Origin: Dugong dugon
Lineage: Eukaryota; Chordata; Mammalia; Sirenia; Dugongidae
Assembly: GCA_030035585.1 (NCBI GenBank)
Contig: CM057465.1
Span: 27,360,001-27,424,000, forward strand
Reading direction: 5' to 3'
DNA: 64,000 bases
Each line of letters begins with the position of its first letter. Position 1 is the stretch's first letter. The notes under the pieces are model-generated. The model searched no databases. It was not told the DNA's origin and saw only the letters and a list, made by a program, of their open reading frames with translations. The translations under genes and the position numbers were made by a program. This document shows positions 11,556 through 23,084 of this stretch, piece by piece.

Positions 11556-11651
11556 TTCGGAAAAGGATCAGGTCTTCAGATTCGTGAATTTAACTGCTCG
11601 TTATAAAACTGTCCTGTAATATGCTCTGGAGTAATTTGCCTGCAGGGATGT
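11556..11651 (-). other. TSPAN8: TSPAN8 5' untranslated part of the exon (left boundary inferred)
   Basis: This is the sequence immediately upstream of the TSPAN8 ATG. On the minus strand a pyrimidine-rich tract (about 11700-11668) is followed by an AG at 11653-11652, which would make a plausible acceptor and a 156-bp exon running 11651-11496 if there is a separate non-coding first exon. Alternatively transcription starts within or just upstream of this stretch. No upstream ATG opens a long frame into the exon. The boundary is inference and needs transcript data. Confidence 0.5.
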
Positions 11652-11760
11652 CTGTGCCCACAGCTCCCAAGCAGAAACAGAAAACAAAGAAGTAGAGAGG
11701 GAGGAAAATATCCAGTTATTAAAGCGGATAAAAAATTAACCCACACATTTAAATATTATA
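11590..11760 (-). promoter_or_regulatory. TSPAN8 promoter-proximal AT-rich region
   Basis: The DNA just upstream of the TSPAN8 start is non-repetitive and AT-rich. On the minus strand it carries AGTTTTATAAC (11610-11600), a CDX-type TTTATA motif, and a GTTAAT half site (11740-11735) of the HNF1 kind. Both factor families act in intestinal epithelium, where TSPAN8 is expressed. No CpG island or clear TATA box at a fixed distance is visible. Short motifs of this kind occur by chance, so this is a suggestion only. Confidence 0.35.
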
Positions 11761-13529
11761 AGGGCTATCTCTAGGTGGGTATGTTATTTTGCTTGTCATG
11801 GCTCCTAGGGCCCTGGGCCAGGATATTTATGATCCTTTCTCAAAAACTGCCTCATCTAAAGTAAACAGATATCATGTGAAGGGAGTGGCTCTGGATCAAG
11901 GGAGAGAATGGCACAGCGATACTAGGTTGTTGAATTTCAGAAACCACAAACTGACTTCTCTGTCCTCTATTTCGACTATAGGGAAGTTGAGGTTGTTTTG
12001 CTGTGAAGTAAAGAGACATTGTGTCTCAACTCATTTCTGCAAAGTAATTTTTCTAGAATACAAAATTTTCTCTAAAAGCAATAAAATTCTTTTAGAACTC
12101 TGCAAAATCTGAAGGCTTAGACACAGCAACCTTTCTTTACCCCTCACCCCGGAATAGTGAAACAATCATTACATTTACCTGTATTCCAAACATTCTAAAT
12201 TTATTTCAAAACAAATTCATGGAGCTGCTTTAAATGTACCACAGTTCGGTGGAGGGAGAGATAGCCTCACCTATCATAAAAAGACCATTCAATTTATATT
12301 TTTATTTCTTTAAAATGTAAAAAAAAAAAATCTCAATTCACTCTCTGACTGCTCCTATTGCTTTCATTTTATAATGTGTAACCATTTTGATAATTCAGTT
12401 TGTTTTTAAGGTGAGCATTGTATTTCACTTCCTCTGACTAATTATGTGTAACAGTTTCTTTCCACCAACTCAGAGAGTTTCTAGATTCCTGGTCCTCTTT
12501 GACCAAAAATTCAAAACGTGACAGTGTTGCATGAATCAGTGACCATGGGTTGTACAGTTTGCTTTTGGTGCTAATAGAAGGCAGCTTTCCCTAGTAAAGG
12601 CAAAATTCTCTGACCTAATCAGGGAGGTGTGGATGGATTGGGTACATAACCTGGATCATGCTAATTTCCACATCCTACCTCTTAAGAGAGGATTTCCTCC
12701 CCTAAATAAAAGAACCCTTCAAACTTGTTAGGAAAAGAATGAAATCTTTGTTAAATACTATACAGTATGCAAGCATGGACTTCTTCCAAAAAAAAAAAGT
12801 ATTTTTCTAATTTTTCTAATATTTCTAATATTTTCTAATGTTTTTGAAACATTCCCACTCTCTCACTATAAACACAATGTATTTTTAATGCATTAGCAGT
12901 AATAATTCTTATATTAAACATGAATTTGGGGATAGGTTAGAAAAATAATGGCTTACATTTAAATAACCACTAAAACTTTTGGTGTCCTATGCTGTTTCTG
13001 CCTAGAAAATGAAGATAATTTCACAAACTTCTACTGACAGATTAATATATACTGAATAATCCATGGCTGGAAGAATTTTAACTGAGTGAAAAAACAAATG
13101 AATTCGTAGTCCCCGCAATGATTATTTATAATTTAGAGATAAGATCAAAAGAAATGGATAGGTTTAAATGATGTTCAATTATTCTTGGGTCTAGAATTTT
13201 GTTAGTAAGAATGTATGGAGTACCTATCAAATTTCGGTTTAGAGTAGACTTTTTTTCAGTGAATGTTGAATATTCTTATGATGCATATAGTCTTTATTTA
13301 ATTATTCTTGATCTCTGAAACCTAAAAATCATTGGATGTGTTCTTACCGGAAAAATGACTCTAATGTCACAGAATCCCTATAGTCCCATTCAAAATCTAT
13401 TTGCAAACAGTTTACTCCTCTAAATTCCTAGCTCAGTGAATGTTGCCCAAGCTAAGTACTGTAAAGATAGTCTGCATTCTTCTTTCTTTCTCACCTCATA
13501 TGTAATGAGTCCTCTGTTGATCACCTAAA
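11761..13529. other. Unassigned TSPAN8 upstream sequence
   Basis: Non-repeat upstream DNA. It includes a frame of 107 codons (11789-12112, plus strand) with no recognisable similarity and no coding hallmarks, an A12 run near 12319, and the small TTTCTAAT tandem repeat at 12801-12840. Confidence 0.6.
12801..12840. repeat. Short tandem repeat, TTTCTAAT-type
   Basis: Four to five imperfect copies of TTT(T)CTAAT(A) in a row. Confidence 0.8.
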
Positions 13530-14247
13530 GTTCTCAAATCTGTCCCCTCCATTGCATCCTCTGCCATTGCCATTATTCAACTCTTTATCATCTCTTAATT
13601 GAGCCATTTCAATAGAATCATAATTAGCTTCTCTGCCAGTCTCTTCCGTCTTTTATCGAGTACCACTCCAGATTTCTCCTTCTAAAATACTGATGGAACA
13701 TGTAACTCCCCTAACTAAAAACTACTCTAAAGATGGTTTCCGTTACCTGCAGCAAACTCCATTCAGACTCCTTAAAACAGTACTTAAAGCACAAGGCAAT
13801 TAGGCCTCCATCCACCTAACAGAACTTTGTCCTGCTCTTCTCTGCCTAGGCAGCCTTAATGCCTAGGCTCCAAAACTATAGGATTATCTCACAGACCTAG
13901 AACAATGCCTTGAGATTGTATGCCTCTGTGCCTGTGCACAGGTTGTTCCCACTGCCTGAATATCTTTTCCCACCTTCTCTGCCTGGTGAATTATTAGAAA
14001 TATCCCTCAGAACTCAGTTCAAATGGCACTTCACCTGCAGAGTCTTCCCCTTCCTCATCCATTGCCCCCACTCAGGGCAGATTTTCTTCTTAGTCCTTAT
14101 GCCCATTATAATTTGAACAAACTTTTAATACACAATTGTCATCCTGTATTACATTCGTTTGTGTCTCTCCGCTATTTGATCCTTTATGCCTAGAAGACAG
14201 AGATCCTGGCTACTCATGTCTGTACCCACAGCAGCTGACATTGGAGA
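13530..14247 (+). repeat. LINE-2 3' region
   Basis: It follows the L2 3' pattern in order: CCATTTCAATAG..., AGGCCTCCATCCACC, GTTGTTCCCACTGCCTGAAT, AACTCAGTTCAAATGGCACTT, then GCCTAGAAGACAGAGATCCT with the poorly matched terminal segment. Confidence 0.75.
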
Positions 14248-14256
14248 TAACCCCCC

Positions 14257-14432
14257 CCAAAAAAAACCCAAACTATTGCCATTGAGTTAATTCCAACTTA
14301 CGGCGACCCCACGTATTACAGAGCAGAACTGCTCCAGAGGGTTTTCTTGGCTGTAATCTTTACAGAAGCAAATTGTTAGCCTTTTTTTCTGCAGCGCTGT
14401 TCGGTGGGTTTGAACAGCCAGCCTTTAGATTA
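14257..14432 (-). repeat. AfroSINE, truncated at its tRNA-like head
   Basis: Tail ...CCCAAACTATTGCCATTGAG, body GGCTGTAATCTTTACAGAAG, ending abruptly in AGCCTTTAGAT where a second AfroSINE begins. Confidence 0.9.
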
Positions 14433-14644
14433 GTTGTTATTGTTGTTGTTAGTTGCCGCTGAGACAATTCTGACTCGTAGAGACCTTGTGTGTGCAAAGC
14501 AGAACTGCTCTGTAAAGTTTTCAAGGCTGCAAGCTTTCGGAAACAGATCACCAGGCCTGTCTTTCAGTGTGCCTCTGAGTGCATTCAAACCTCCAACTTT
14601 TTGGTTAGTAGTCAAGAACAAACCATTTGTGTCACCCAGGGACC
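14433..14644 (-). repeat. AfroSINE, RTE-tail variant
   Basis: It starts TTGTTATTGTTGTTGTTAG, the complement of the (CAA)n RTE-like tail, and ends CACCCAGGGACC. It abuts the previous copy in the same orientation, a tandem pair formed by insertion into or next to the earlier one. Confidence 0.9.
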
Positions 14645-14954
14645 TTACTGAAGATAAAGGGGTGTGTAATTGCAGCCAAAATCTCCAGAAACTTCAACCA
14701 GTGATCCCTTAACAAAGTTCTAGAGAGCTAGCAACATGTTACCCACTGCCGCCCACCCCCTTTCCTGAAAACAGTCAATTATCAGGTACAAAATCGGTTT
14801 ATTTTAGGGTTTGTGGGACTCTTTAACTTGCTAACTTGCAAGAGGGTGATAAAATGCATATCAATTCCCAAATGATTATGGCCCCAGAACATTATATTGA
14901 GAGGGAGGTATATCCTTGGACAGGTGTTACAGATCATACCTAGAGAAACACTGA

Positions 14955-15112
14955 TCTAGACAACTCCCACAATTTACACTTGAGAAAAGTGAAACTCGGG
15001 GAGGCTGAGTAGCCCAAGCTCACAAAACTGGTTAACAGCAGAGCTCCTGCAAGAAATGAGGTCTTATGATGCTCAGGTCAGTATTTTGTCCATCTGCATC
15101 AATCATCTCTCA
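14955..15112 (+). repeat. MIR SINE
   Basis: TTTACACTTGAGAAAAGTGAA, GGGAGGCTGAGTAGCCCAAG-like and CTCACAAAACTGGTTAACAG match the MIR core. Confidence 0.75.
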
Positions 15113-15451
15113 AGTTATGTAGTACTATTATAAGACGAGTCATTTTTAACCTTAGATCTTGAAAAGATGTTATATACCAGATATTTCAACAGTGGAAGGT
15201 GGGTGCGGGGAGTGACAGCAAAGAATCTTAGACCTCATGAAAGACCAGGCTAGGAAGGAGAGAAAATGGAGAATAGGGACAAGAAAAGACAACTGAAGGA
15301 AAGAGCAGAAGGAAAATCTCAATAAATTTAGACTTAAATTTCCCTCGTGTTGCCATCATGCCAATTATTATAGGTTATAGGGTAAAGCAGGATAAGGCTT
15401 CAGATCTGATTAATCATGAAAACTCTCCAGTAGGCAATTATCATCGAGCTA

Positions 15452-15631
15452 GGAGCCCTGGTGGCGCAATGGTTAAGCATTCCGCTGCTACCCAAAAGGT
15501 TGGCAGTTCGAATCCACCAACTGTTCCTTGGAAACTGTATGGGGAAGTTCTCTGTCCTGTAGGTTTGCTATGAGTCAGAATCTACTCAACAGCAACAGGT
15601 TTGGACTTTTTGTTTTGTTTTGTTTTGTTTT
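15452..15631 (+). repeat. AfroSINE, deletion subfamily
   Basis: One of the better preserved copies: GGAGCCCTGGTGGCGCAATG head, CTGTTCCTTGGAAACTGTAT across the deletion point, then a TTTGTTTTGTTTTG tail. Confidence 0.94.
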
Positions 15632-18197
15632 AGGTAATAGTAGTATGGGGAGCCTGGTGTGTGGCAGGGGTGGGGGGGGGGGTGCAGAGAGGGAGAGGTA
15701 GAGACCCAGAGAGAGACAGAGACATTGATTCTTTGGGCTCCGGGAAGAGAAAAGGATACGAGTGGGACTACCAAATACCCTATATAGAACAGCATTGTTC
15801 TCTAGGTCTTCAAGCAAACCAGGCTTACATTTGGGACTAGAAACAGAAAGCAGACTAGGTATGTGGTTCATATTTTCATCATGGTATCATCTTCCTCTAA
15901 GATACACTCAACAATTTGTTCAACAAACTTCACTGAATGCCTGCTATAACTTTCCTTACAATTTTTCTCCTTAATTTTTTTTTTTTTTGATGGCATGTGT
16001 TTTCAGTATTGGAATGTGTGCTTACTAATTGAGTGTGTTTAAATTTTTTGTTGGTAATATGGATTTTGAGAAATATTATCTAGTAATACAAACCACCAAT
16101 GAAGTGAGTGGCACTGCCACGCCACCAATCTGTGGTATGACAATATACCAATGAGAGCTATATAAATAACTTATTAAGGACACCCTTCCATTAGATACAT
16201 GGGGAACCTCTGGTTTTCCAAATATAACACACACACACACAAAAAAAAACAAACCCATTAGGCTCCCAATCACACAGGAAAGCCATAATCATGCTTGCAA
16301 GCCTTATCTCACGGAAATAAAGGGGAAAAAGGCAAAAATTTACAAAACTAACACATCCAGAAAGCATCACCTGATGGAATGCTCAATCTATACAACAATG
16401 AGGCTCCAACTCCTGTCTGCTGAGCTTCATGCATTTCCAAAAGGACCCACCTTGAAGCTAATGCATTAAAGTTGTAATAACACCTTACCTCTGAGGTCCA
16501 GAGGCATAAAAAGTGGCTGGTGTGTACCCTTATACCAAGGATAACAAAAAGTTAAATGTAGTTGCTGGAGACACAACAGTTTAAAAAACAGTTAAAATTT
16601 CTGCCTTCATGAAGCTTACATTGTAGTGAAGAGATAACTTTCTCCTTTTATTTATGTTTCTAAAATGTAATAACCCAATATATTTGTCAATGTAGTATGT
16701 AGGAAAAAGTAAATTATGTGTTTTAGAGAAAACGCTATATTCTCTTAGTGATACCCAGTCTGCTCCACATTATAAGTTTATAGCACATGACATTTTTTAT
16801 GGTATTGTGAAAATTCAGTTTATTTTCTCAAAGGCTGGTAGCAGTAGTACAAAAAATGATTTTGACGTTTCTCTTCCTTATTACAGTAATTAGGAGTGGG
16901 TTGTAAGTGCGTGGAGTCATGTAATAAAATAGAGTGAAGAGAGCGTTCTGGTACTCATTAGCATTTCTTACTTTGAAAGAGATTTTTATCTTATTTTTGG
17001 AAAATTGAGTCTTGCTCACTTATGGGTCTTATGGTCCTCTTCATAGAAGCAGAGCCTTGGCCCTTGTTTTCCTCTGGACTTCAGGAACGCTGGAATTCAG
17101 CACTCCCAAGACCAACATTCTTCTTATGCTTTCATGTCACCCCATGCTCTACGCCTCCTATCTTGTGTGGTTATGGAGCATGGCTCATAAAAACTTTTTG
17201 CATATTCTCAGTGAAGATAAGAAGCATCTGGTATGAGAATGACCCCTCTCCTTCCTTTACAGGAAATTAGGAAACAACATTCACATATAGTATTAATTCC
17301 ACTTCAAAAACCAAGTGTGTGGCTTAGACTTGTCATTATAAAGTAGCAATATGGTATTCATGGAGAATAGATATCCCATACTTAATGTCCAATATTCCCA
17401 CTCTTCTATAAAAATTTTTAATCTAAAATATTCATGATTGGCACTTGGATAAATTTACTTACCATTAGGTCACATAGGAAACATATGAGAATGCATATGA
17501 AAAAAAGAGACTTCAAATCACCAAAATCTATTAAGTGTTTATAAGTAAAAATTGAGGCAAATGGTGTAGTGATTAAAATTGAGTTTCTGACCGTGGTAGA
17601 CTAGAGGTACTTTATCCTCCTTTTATAACTTCAGCAGTTACAGAAAGATGAGAAAGAGGCCAGCTGCTGGGTAGAATCCAAGGTCAGGCACTTGGCTTGG
17701 CAGGCCCCCAGGCTCAGCTCTGCCAGCCTTCCCTGAAGTGATCTTCTTAGAAAAGATTCACCTTAAATGATCTCACAGGAGCCAAAATGTCAATTTCTTA
17801 GTTTACCATGAGAAATGCACCCATCGAGCCATACAGCATGATGAGCTATTAGCTGATCAGACAATCCTCTCCCTGTAAGAAAACTGCACAGAAGGCAGAG
17901 CATACACAGAGGGTTTCTTGGGAAGTAGACTCAGTAAATGAGTCAGTATATATGTTGTCAAGATTTGATAGGCTGATGTGTCTAGAACTATCCCAAGGAT
18001 CCAACAGCCAAGCCCTCCAGACAACTTTGCCAGAAGTCACAACAGCTTCTCCCTGAATAGTGATGGTGCCACCACCAAATTCTTTCTCCTCAAGGTTGCC
18101 TTCTCTGTACATCATTCAGTCCAGCCCCCTCTGTGAAAACAGTCTATCTCTAGGTGGGGGTACATGATAATCAATTAAGTTTCCATTTAGCAAACTG
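15632..18197. other. Unassigned upstream sequence with simple repeats
   Basis: Contains a G-rich tract (15665-15685, a potential G-quadruplex), a T14 run near 15978, a short CA/A-run (16228-16252) and a minus-strand frame of 88 codons at 17849-18115 that I do not recognise. No gene supported. Confidence 0.55.
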
Positions 18198-18209
18198 TAA
18201 TTACAATTT

Positions 18210-18424
18210 GGAGTCCCTGGGCGATGCAACAGTTAAAGTGCTTGGCTGCTAACTGAAAGGCTGGAGGTTCGAGCCCAGCCAGAGAAATCTCAGAAGAAAG
18301 GCCTGGCAATCATCTTTCAAAAATCTGCCACTGAAAACCCGATGGAGCACAGTTCTACTCTGACACAGATGGGGTCGCTGTGAATTCAGATGATCGCAAT
18401 GGCAACCGGTTTGGTTTTTGGTTT
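18210..18424 (+). repeat. AfroSINE, full-length older subfamily
   Basis: GGAGTCCCTGGGCGATGCAA head, AGAAGAAAGGCCTGGCAATC centre, GGTTTGGTTTTTGG tail. A perfect 12-bp target duplication TAATTACAATTT flanks it (18198-18209, 18425-18436). Confidence 0.95.
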
Positions 18425-18436
18425 TAATTACAATTT

Positions 18437-20129
18437 ATTCTTCCTTCTAAGGTTACATTTTAATTGCCTTTTAAGAGCTTCTGAAATTCCTCACTTAAAT
18501 ACTACCTATCTCTTGGTCCATTCCTATAGATTTTACTAGTTGATTTCTCAGAGATCCATCTGATTTTCCTCCTTTCCAACTAGGGACTTGTCCCATGTAC
18601 AGACTGTAAAATTGAACAAGGATATAAAACAGAGCTTCGTCATTAGGGTTCCAGGATCACTGAATGCTCTGTTTTTGTGCCAAACATTTGCCTGATTTTT
18701 TTTTTTTTTTTTTTAAGTTTAGAGTTTAAATGCCAACCTGCTTTTCCATGAGCTCTCCATGAATCAGCCCATTGTTTGGTCAAGTTCACAAGGTACAAGT
18801 TAGCTCTGAGCACAGCTAGGTTCCGAGGTAAGAGTGATAAAGAGGCAGGGAAGTGTGTAGAGGCCACCACCACAGAATTTTTAAAAAAGGAAAAACAAAG
18901 TTAGAATAGGGTGAAGATGTGGAGGTCCTCAAACTAAAGGAACTAACAAAACGTTACGTGAAATTAATTCGGGCTTAGCCCATGACTGGTCAGAAATAAA
19001 CACATTTTATGCAGGATGTTAATTAGGATCTCACAAGTGACTAATTCTAAATTAGAAAGATTTATTCAACCTCACACAATGGGAACATACTGCATGGCTA
19101 TTTTGGTATCCAGGGAAAAATAAAATAACAAGAAGTCATTGTAAAACATCATTTATAAGGAATTCCCAAACCTCCATTTCACACCTTTATAAGAAGCAAC
19201 AAAATGTATCCCAAATAAGTTCAGGTAGAAAAGTACTCATACTCTGATTTGAATTAGTTCTTTTTAAAACCACAGAGAGTCCAACTTGAGATTTTTTTCT
19301 TATGTACTTGAAAGACCTGATTCTATCATAACATAAGAAGACAAAAGAAATGGGGACATTCTAGTAAACCTGTGCTTTTGTGCCCGAACGACAGTTTCTG
19401 ATCAAGAGGGCAGTGGCCTGGCTACATTTTCCTTACTGTTGTCCCATCTGAATGGATCGTCACAATTTAACCCACATCAAACAAAAGTGAATGACTTCAA
19501 ATGACAACATCCAAAAGCAGTCTTTCCAGAAACCAGGCATGGAATACACCATTTCTCCTAAAATTCTCTTTTGGTTCCTGTCTTCATTTATGATCAGGCA
19601 TTAAAGAGTCCTTCCCTGACCTTCGCAGTAATTCTATTACTTATTCACACTCTGGTTGATTCAGGAAATTCTCACCCAGAGGTCAATCGTGTGAGGAAGT
19701 CAGAATTCTTTTTAAAAATACACTACTCTTGGGGTCATTCAAATGCCTACAGATAAAAAAAAGCCTAGGGAATGTTTTTGCTTTACACAGAGTCATGCTG
19801 ATTTCCATTTTCACTTACACTAACCATTAAACCTTCAGAAAGTATTCCAAATGATACCTTACTTTTTTTTTAATTTTGGAAAGGACTCAAACTCTTTCTC
19901 TATACTAATTTATTTACAACATATTCATATTTGAGACTTTGGAGAGCCAGAGAATTCCCATAAGTGTTCTACTCTTTTCTCTTCACTCGTCATACTTTCT
20001 TGAATACATGAGTGTGAAGAGGTATTGTTAAGCCAGGAAGACTGGTCTAGCTAAGGCCTGTCAGAAAGGAATGTACAAATCTGGGAACATATTCGGGGAT
20101 TTCCAGCTACAAGTACAGAGCCTGATAAA
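18437..20129. other. Unassigned upstream sequence
   Basis: No repeat family or exon recognised beyond a T20 run near 18697-18715. Confidence 0.6.
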
Positions 20130-20190
20130 CAAAAAAAAAAAACCAAACCCATTGCCATCAAGTCAATTCCGACTCATAGAGACCCTATTT
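20130..20190 (-). repeat. AfroSINE fragment (3' end only)
   Basis: A-run plus CCAAACCCATTGCCATCAAG and GACTCATAGAGACCCTAT; the head is missing. Confidence 0.85.
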
Positions 20191-20309
20191 ATAAGAAATA
20201 GCCAGAAATTGCAAGTTTCTCGAGAATTAATTGTATTCTTAACGCCCTTAAGGAGCATTCTGAGAAGGAAATAGTTCCTAAAGCAATTCTCTGTACAGTA
20301 AAAGATTGT

Positions 20310-20842
20310 GTCATTCCCCAGCTTTGAACGTTCTAATAGATTCCCATCACAATCAGAATACAAACCAAAGCCCATCCAAAGCCACAAAAGATGGGCCCTT
20401 GGCTGCCTAGCTGACCTCATTTCCTCCCACTTTCTCCCGCACTCGTACTGCTCCATCCACAATGGACTTCTTGCTGCTTCTTGGACTTGCCAAGTGCATC
20501 CCCAACTGAGGGCCTTCCTAGTTCTTCTTCCTCATCTGGATTTCTCTTTATCCACAGAGCTAGATGGTTCCTCCTCTTCATTCATTGTATTACGTATTTA
20601 TCTGTTTTGTTGTCTGCTTCCTTACTGGAATGGAAACATTAACAGGTCAGGGGCATTGTTCACTGCCATATCTCCAGTGCCTAGAGTAGAACTGCCATCA
20701 GGGTTTCCAAGGAGCGGCTGATGGATTCAAACTGCTGACCTTTTGGTTAGCAGCCAAACACTTAACCACTGGGCCACCAGGGCTCCAGAATGTAGTAGGT
20801 GCTCAAGAAATGTTCGTTGAATGACCGACTAAATAGCAAGTT
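20310..20842 (+). repeat. LINE-2 3' end, split by an AfroSINE
   Basis: L2 order is recognisable: AAAGCCCATCCAAAGCCAC, CTGACCTCATTTCCTCCCAC, GCTTCTTGGACTTGCCAAGT, ...CTCCAGTGCCTAGA | SINE | GTAGTAGGTGCTCAAGAAAT, ending TTGAATGACC. Confidence 0.85.
20684..20786 (-). repeat. AfroSINE, deletion subfamily, 3' truncated
   Basis: From GAGTAGAACTGCC through GGTTTCCAAGGAGCGGCTGA (deletion junction) to CACCAGGGCTCC. It lies inside the L2 terminus. Confidence 0.9.
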
Positions 20843-20889
20843 ATCTAAATACACTAATTTTTTTGTAACAATAATAAACAGCATCTGTG

Positions 20890-22177
20890 TTTACAATTAT
20901 ATTCCTACTGCCGAGCTCAGTGCCTGGGAGATAGAAATTCCTCCCACCATGTGTTGGAGACTGGTGTTTGCTGGGATACAGCAGTACAAAAGAAAAGTCT
21001 ACACTCTCTTATGGAGTTTATATTCCACCAATATGAGACAGCAACAAACAAATATGCAAATAAATAAGCAAGAAAACACCAAAAACCTGTTGCCATCGAG
21101 TCTATTCCAGCTCGTAGCAACCGTATAGGACAGTATAGAACTGCCTCATAGGGTTTCCAAGGCTATAATCTTTACAGAAGCAGACTGCCACATCTTTCTC
21201 TCTGGGAGTGGCTGGTGGGTTCTAACCACCGACCTTTCCATTAGCAGCCAAGCACTTAATCACTGCACAGTCAGGGCTCTTTAAGGAAACACCAGGTAAA
21301 GATAAATGGTAAGATGTTGTGCTACAAAGTAACTGAGGGAAATAGTTCATATCAAATGAAAAGCTGATAAGGTGACATTTAAGCTGAGTCCTGCAACGTT
21401 AGAAGGAACAAATCGTGCTAAGAACTAGAGTAAGAGTGTTCCAAAAGTAACATATAGTACAAAGGCCCTAAGATGACCACAAACTTGTTGTGCTGGAAAA
21501 AGAAGGCCATTGTGTACATAGCAGAAAGAGTTTAGGGGAGCATGGTCTGAGATGAGGTAAGAGAAGAAGTCCTTCCGGTTAGATCCTGTAGAGCTTTTTA
21601 AGCCAGGGAAAAGAGAATGGAGTTCATTATATGTTATTGGAAGCACGTGGTGGGTTTTAAGCAGTGAAGTGAAATGACCCAGTGCTCCAGTTAGGAGATG
21701 ATGTTAGCTGTGATGGTGGCTGGTCTAGAGTGACAGCAGTGGAGAGGAAGAGAACTGAGTGAATTCAGGATATACTTTAGACATGAAATCAACAACATTA
21801 AAGGTGAAGAAAAAAGATAAACATGGATGCCACCCTGGCTTTAATTTGAACAACTTGGTGGATAGTGACGCTACCAAGATGGAGAAAACCAGGAGAGGAG
21901 CTGAAATTCTGTTTTGGACATCTTACATTTGAGATTCTTATTAGATATGCAAATGGAAATATCAGGTGGGAAGTTGAATATATGAACCTGGAGTTAGGGA
22001 GAAAAGTCAGGGCTGGAGATATAAACTTGGGCGTCCTCACCATAAAGAATATCTAAAGGCTAAATATTGGACAAGATTACCAAAGGAAGAGGTATGGACA
22101 GATAACACGAGGGAACCCTGGATCGATCCCTTGAGCACACCAATAATTAAAGTTGAACAAAGAAAAAGGACTAAGTA
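20890..22177 (-). repeat. LINE-2, antisense, left part
   Basis: L2 complement in order: GGATACAGCAGTACAAAAGA, GGTGACATTTAAGCTGAGTC, AAAGGCCCTAAGATGACCAC, GAAGTGAAATGACCCAGTGC, GTCAGGGCTGGAGATATAAA. It is interrupted by an AfroSINE and then by the insertion at 22178, and continues at 23490. Confidence 0.75.
21081..21281 (-). repeat. AfroSINE, full-length
   Basis: AAAAACCTGTTGCCATCGAG to CACAGTCAGGGCTCT with the full middle segment. Target duplication GAAAACACC / GGAAACACC (21072-21080, 21285-21293). Confidence 0.92.
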
Positions 22178-22370
22178 CATAGGACTAAAAAGCAGTGAAC
22201 ACTGAGTTAAGAGGTGAGCAGATTAAAAAAAAAAATTCCCACTTACCACTTCAGTTCTGACACCAGCTGCCCATGTAGCACTTCCTTCTCTGACCCTAAC
22301 CACCCAGAGCTAGGTCAGATCTCACAAGTTAAAAGGGCACCACCGTCCTTCAGACTGTCAAATAGGCAGA

Positions 22371-22545
22371 TGCCAGACTCCAGTTTGGGAGTCCATATGA
22401 CACCCTCACTTCTGACCTTTTGGCTACAAATCTGGGGTCCTCCCACTAGCCCTTCAGGATGCCAGTCCCAAGCTTGGGGGCTCCCCAGGCTCCCTCACTT
22501 CTACTGGCTACAAATCTGGGGGTTCCTCTACCTCCTCCGGGTACC
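22371..22545 (-). repeat. Tandem duplication inside the LTR-like block
   Basis: Two units of roughly 85-90 bp repeat in the same order on the plus strand: GATGCCAG..., CCCTCACTTCT..., GGCTACAAATCTGGGG. The first starts near 22371 and the second near 22459. A third partial unit (GTACCAGC...) may follow. Confidence 0.65.
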
Positions 22546-23084
22546 AGCTTTAAGGTCAGGAGTTCCCCATCCCCATTTCTACCTACTGCCTCCCACTACT
22601 CCTTTGGATTCCATAATTCTCTGGAACAACTGAAAGAACTCACAGAAAGTGCTGTACTTACGATGACAGTTTTAATGCAGGAAAATGATATAAATGAAGA
22701 GACACATAGGGCGAAGTCTGGGAGGGTTCCCAATGTGAAGCTTCCACGTCTCAAAAACGGACACACTACCTTCTCATGTGCATGGATGTCTTTCACCAGC
22801 CAGGAAGCCTGTGCAGCTTCCGTGTCCAGAGCTTTTATTGTCCGTCTCATTGCATAATGAAATTCCAACCCTCTCCTCTGAGGTCAGTTGATATCATAAG
22901 ATGATGATGAGGTATCATGAGGTGGGTCTTTCTGGCCTGGCTGGCCCCAACTCCAGAGTTATCTCATCACCTTACCTAACCTGTTAGTTATGTGTGGTGT
23001 TAAAAGTCCTCATCCAAGACACTTAAATTCCAAGGGCTTTTTTTTTTTTTTTTTTTTTTTTTTTGAGTTTATTTCTCAGGAAAA

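Noticed and set aside
11789..12112. 107-codon plus-strand frame upstream of TSPAN8
   Set aside because: No similarity recognised, no start context or splice evidence, and it runs opposite to TSPAN8.
15655..15690. G-rich tract as a promoter or quadruplex element
   Set aside because: It lies in a low-complexity G/GA stretch 4 kb upstream of TSPAN8 with no associated start site; kept only as a simple sequence note.
20308..20721. Plus-strand frame of 137 codons
   Set aside because: It covers an L2 3' end and an inserted AfroSINE; both are non-coding repeats.
22214..22857. Overlapping plus-strand frames of 139 and 132 codons
   Set aside because: They lie in the LTR-like insertion and include its tandem duplication; proline/serine-rich composition reflects the pyrimidine-rich strand.
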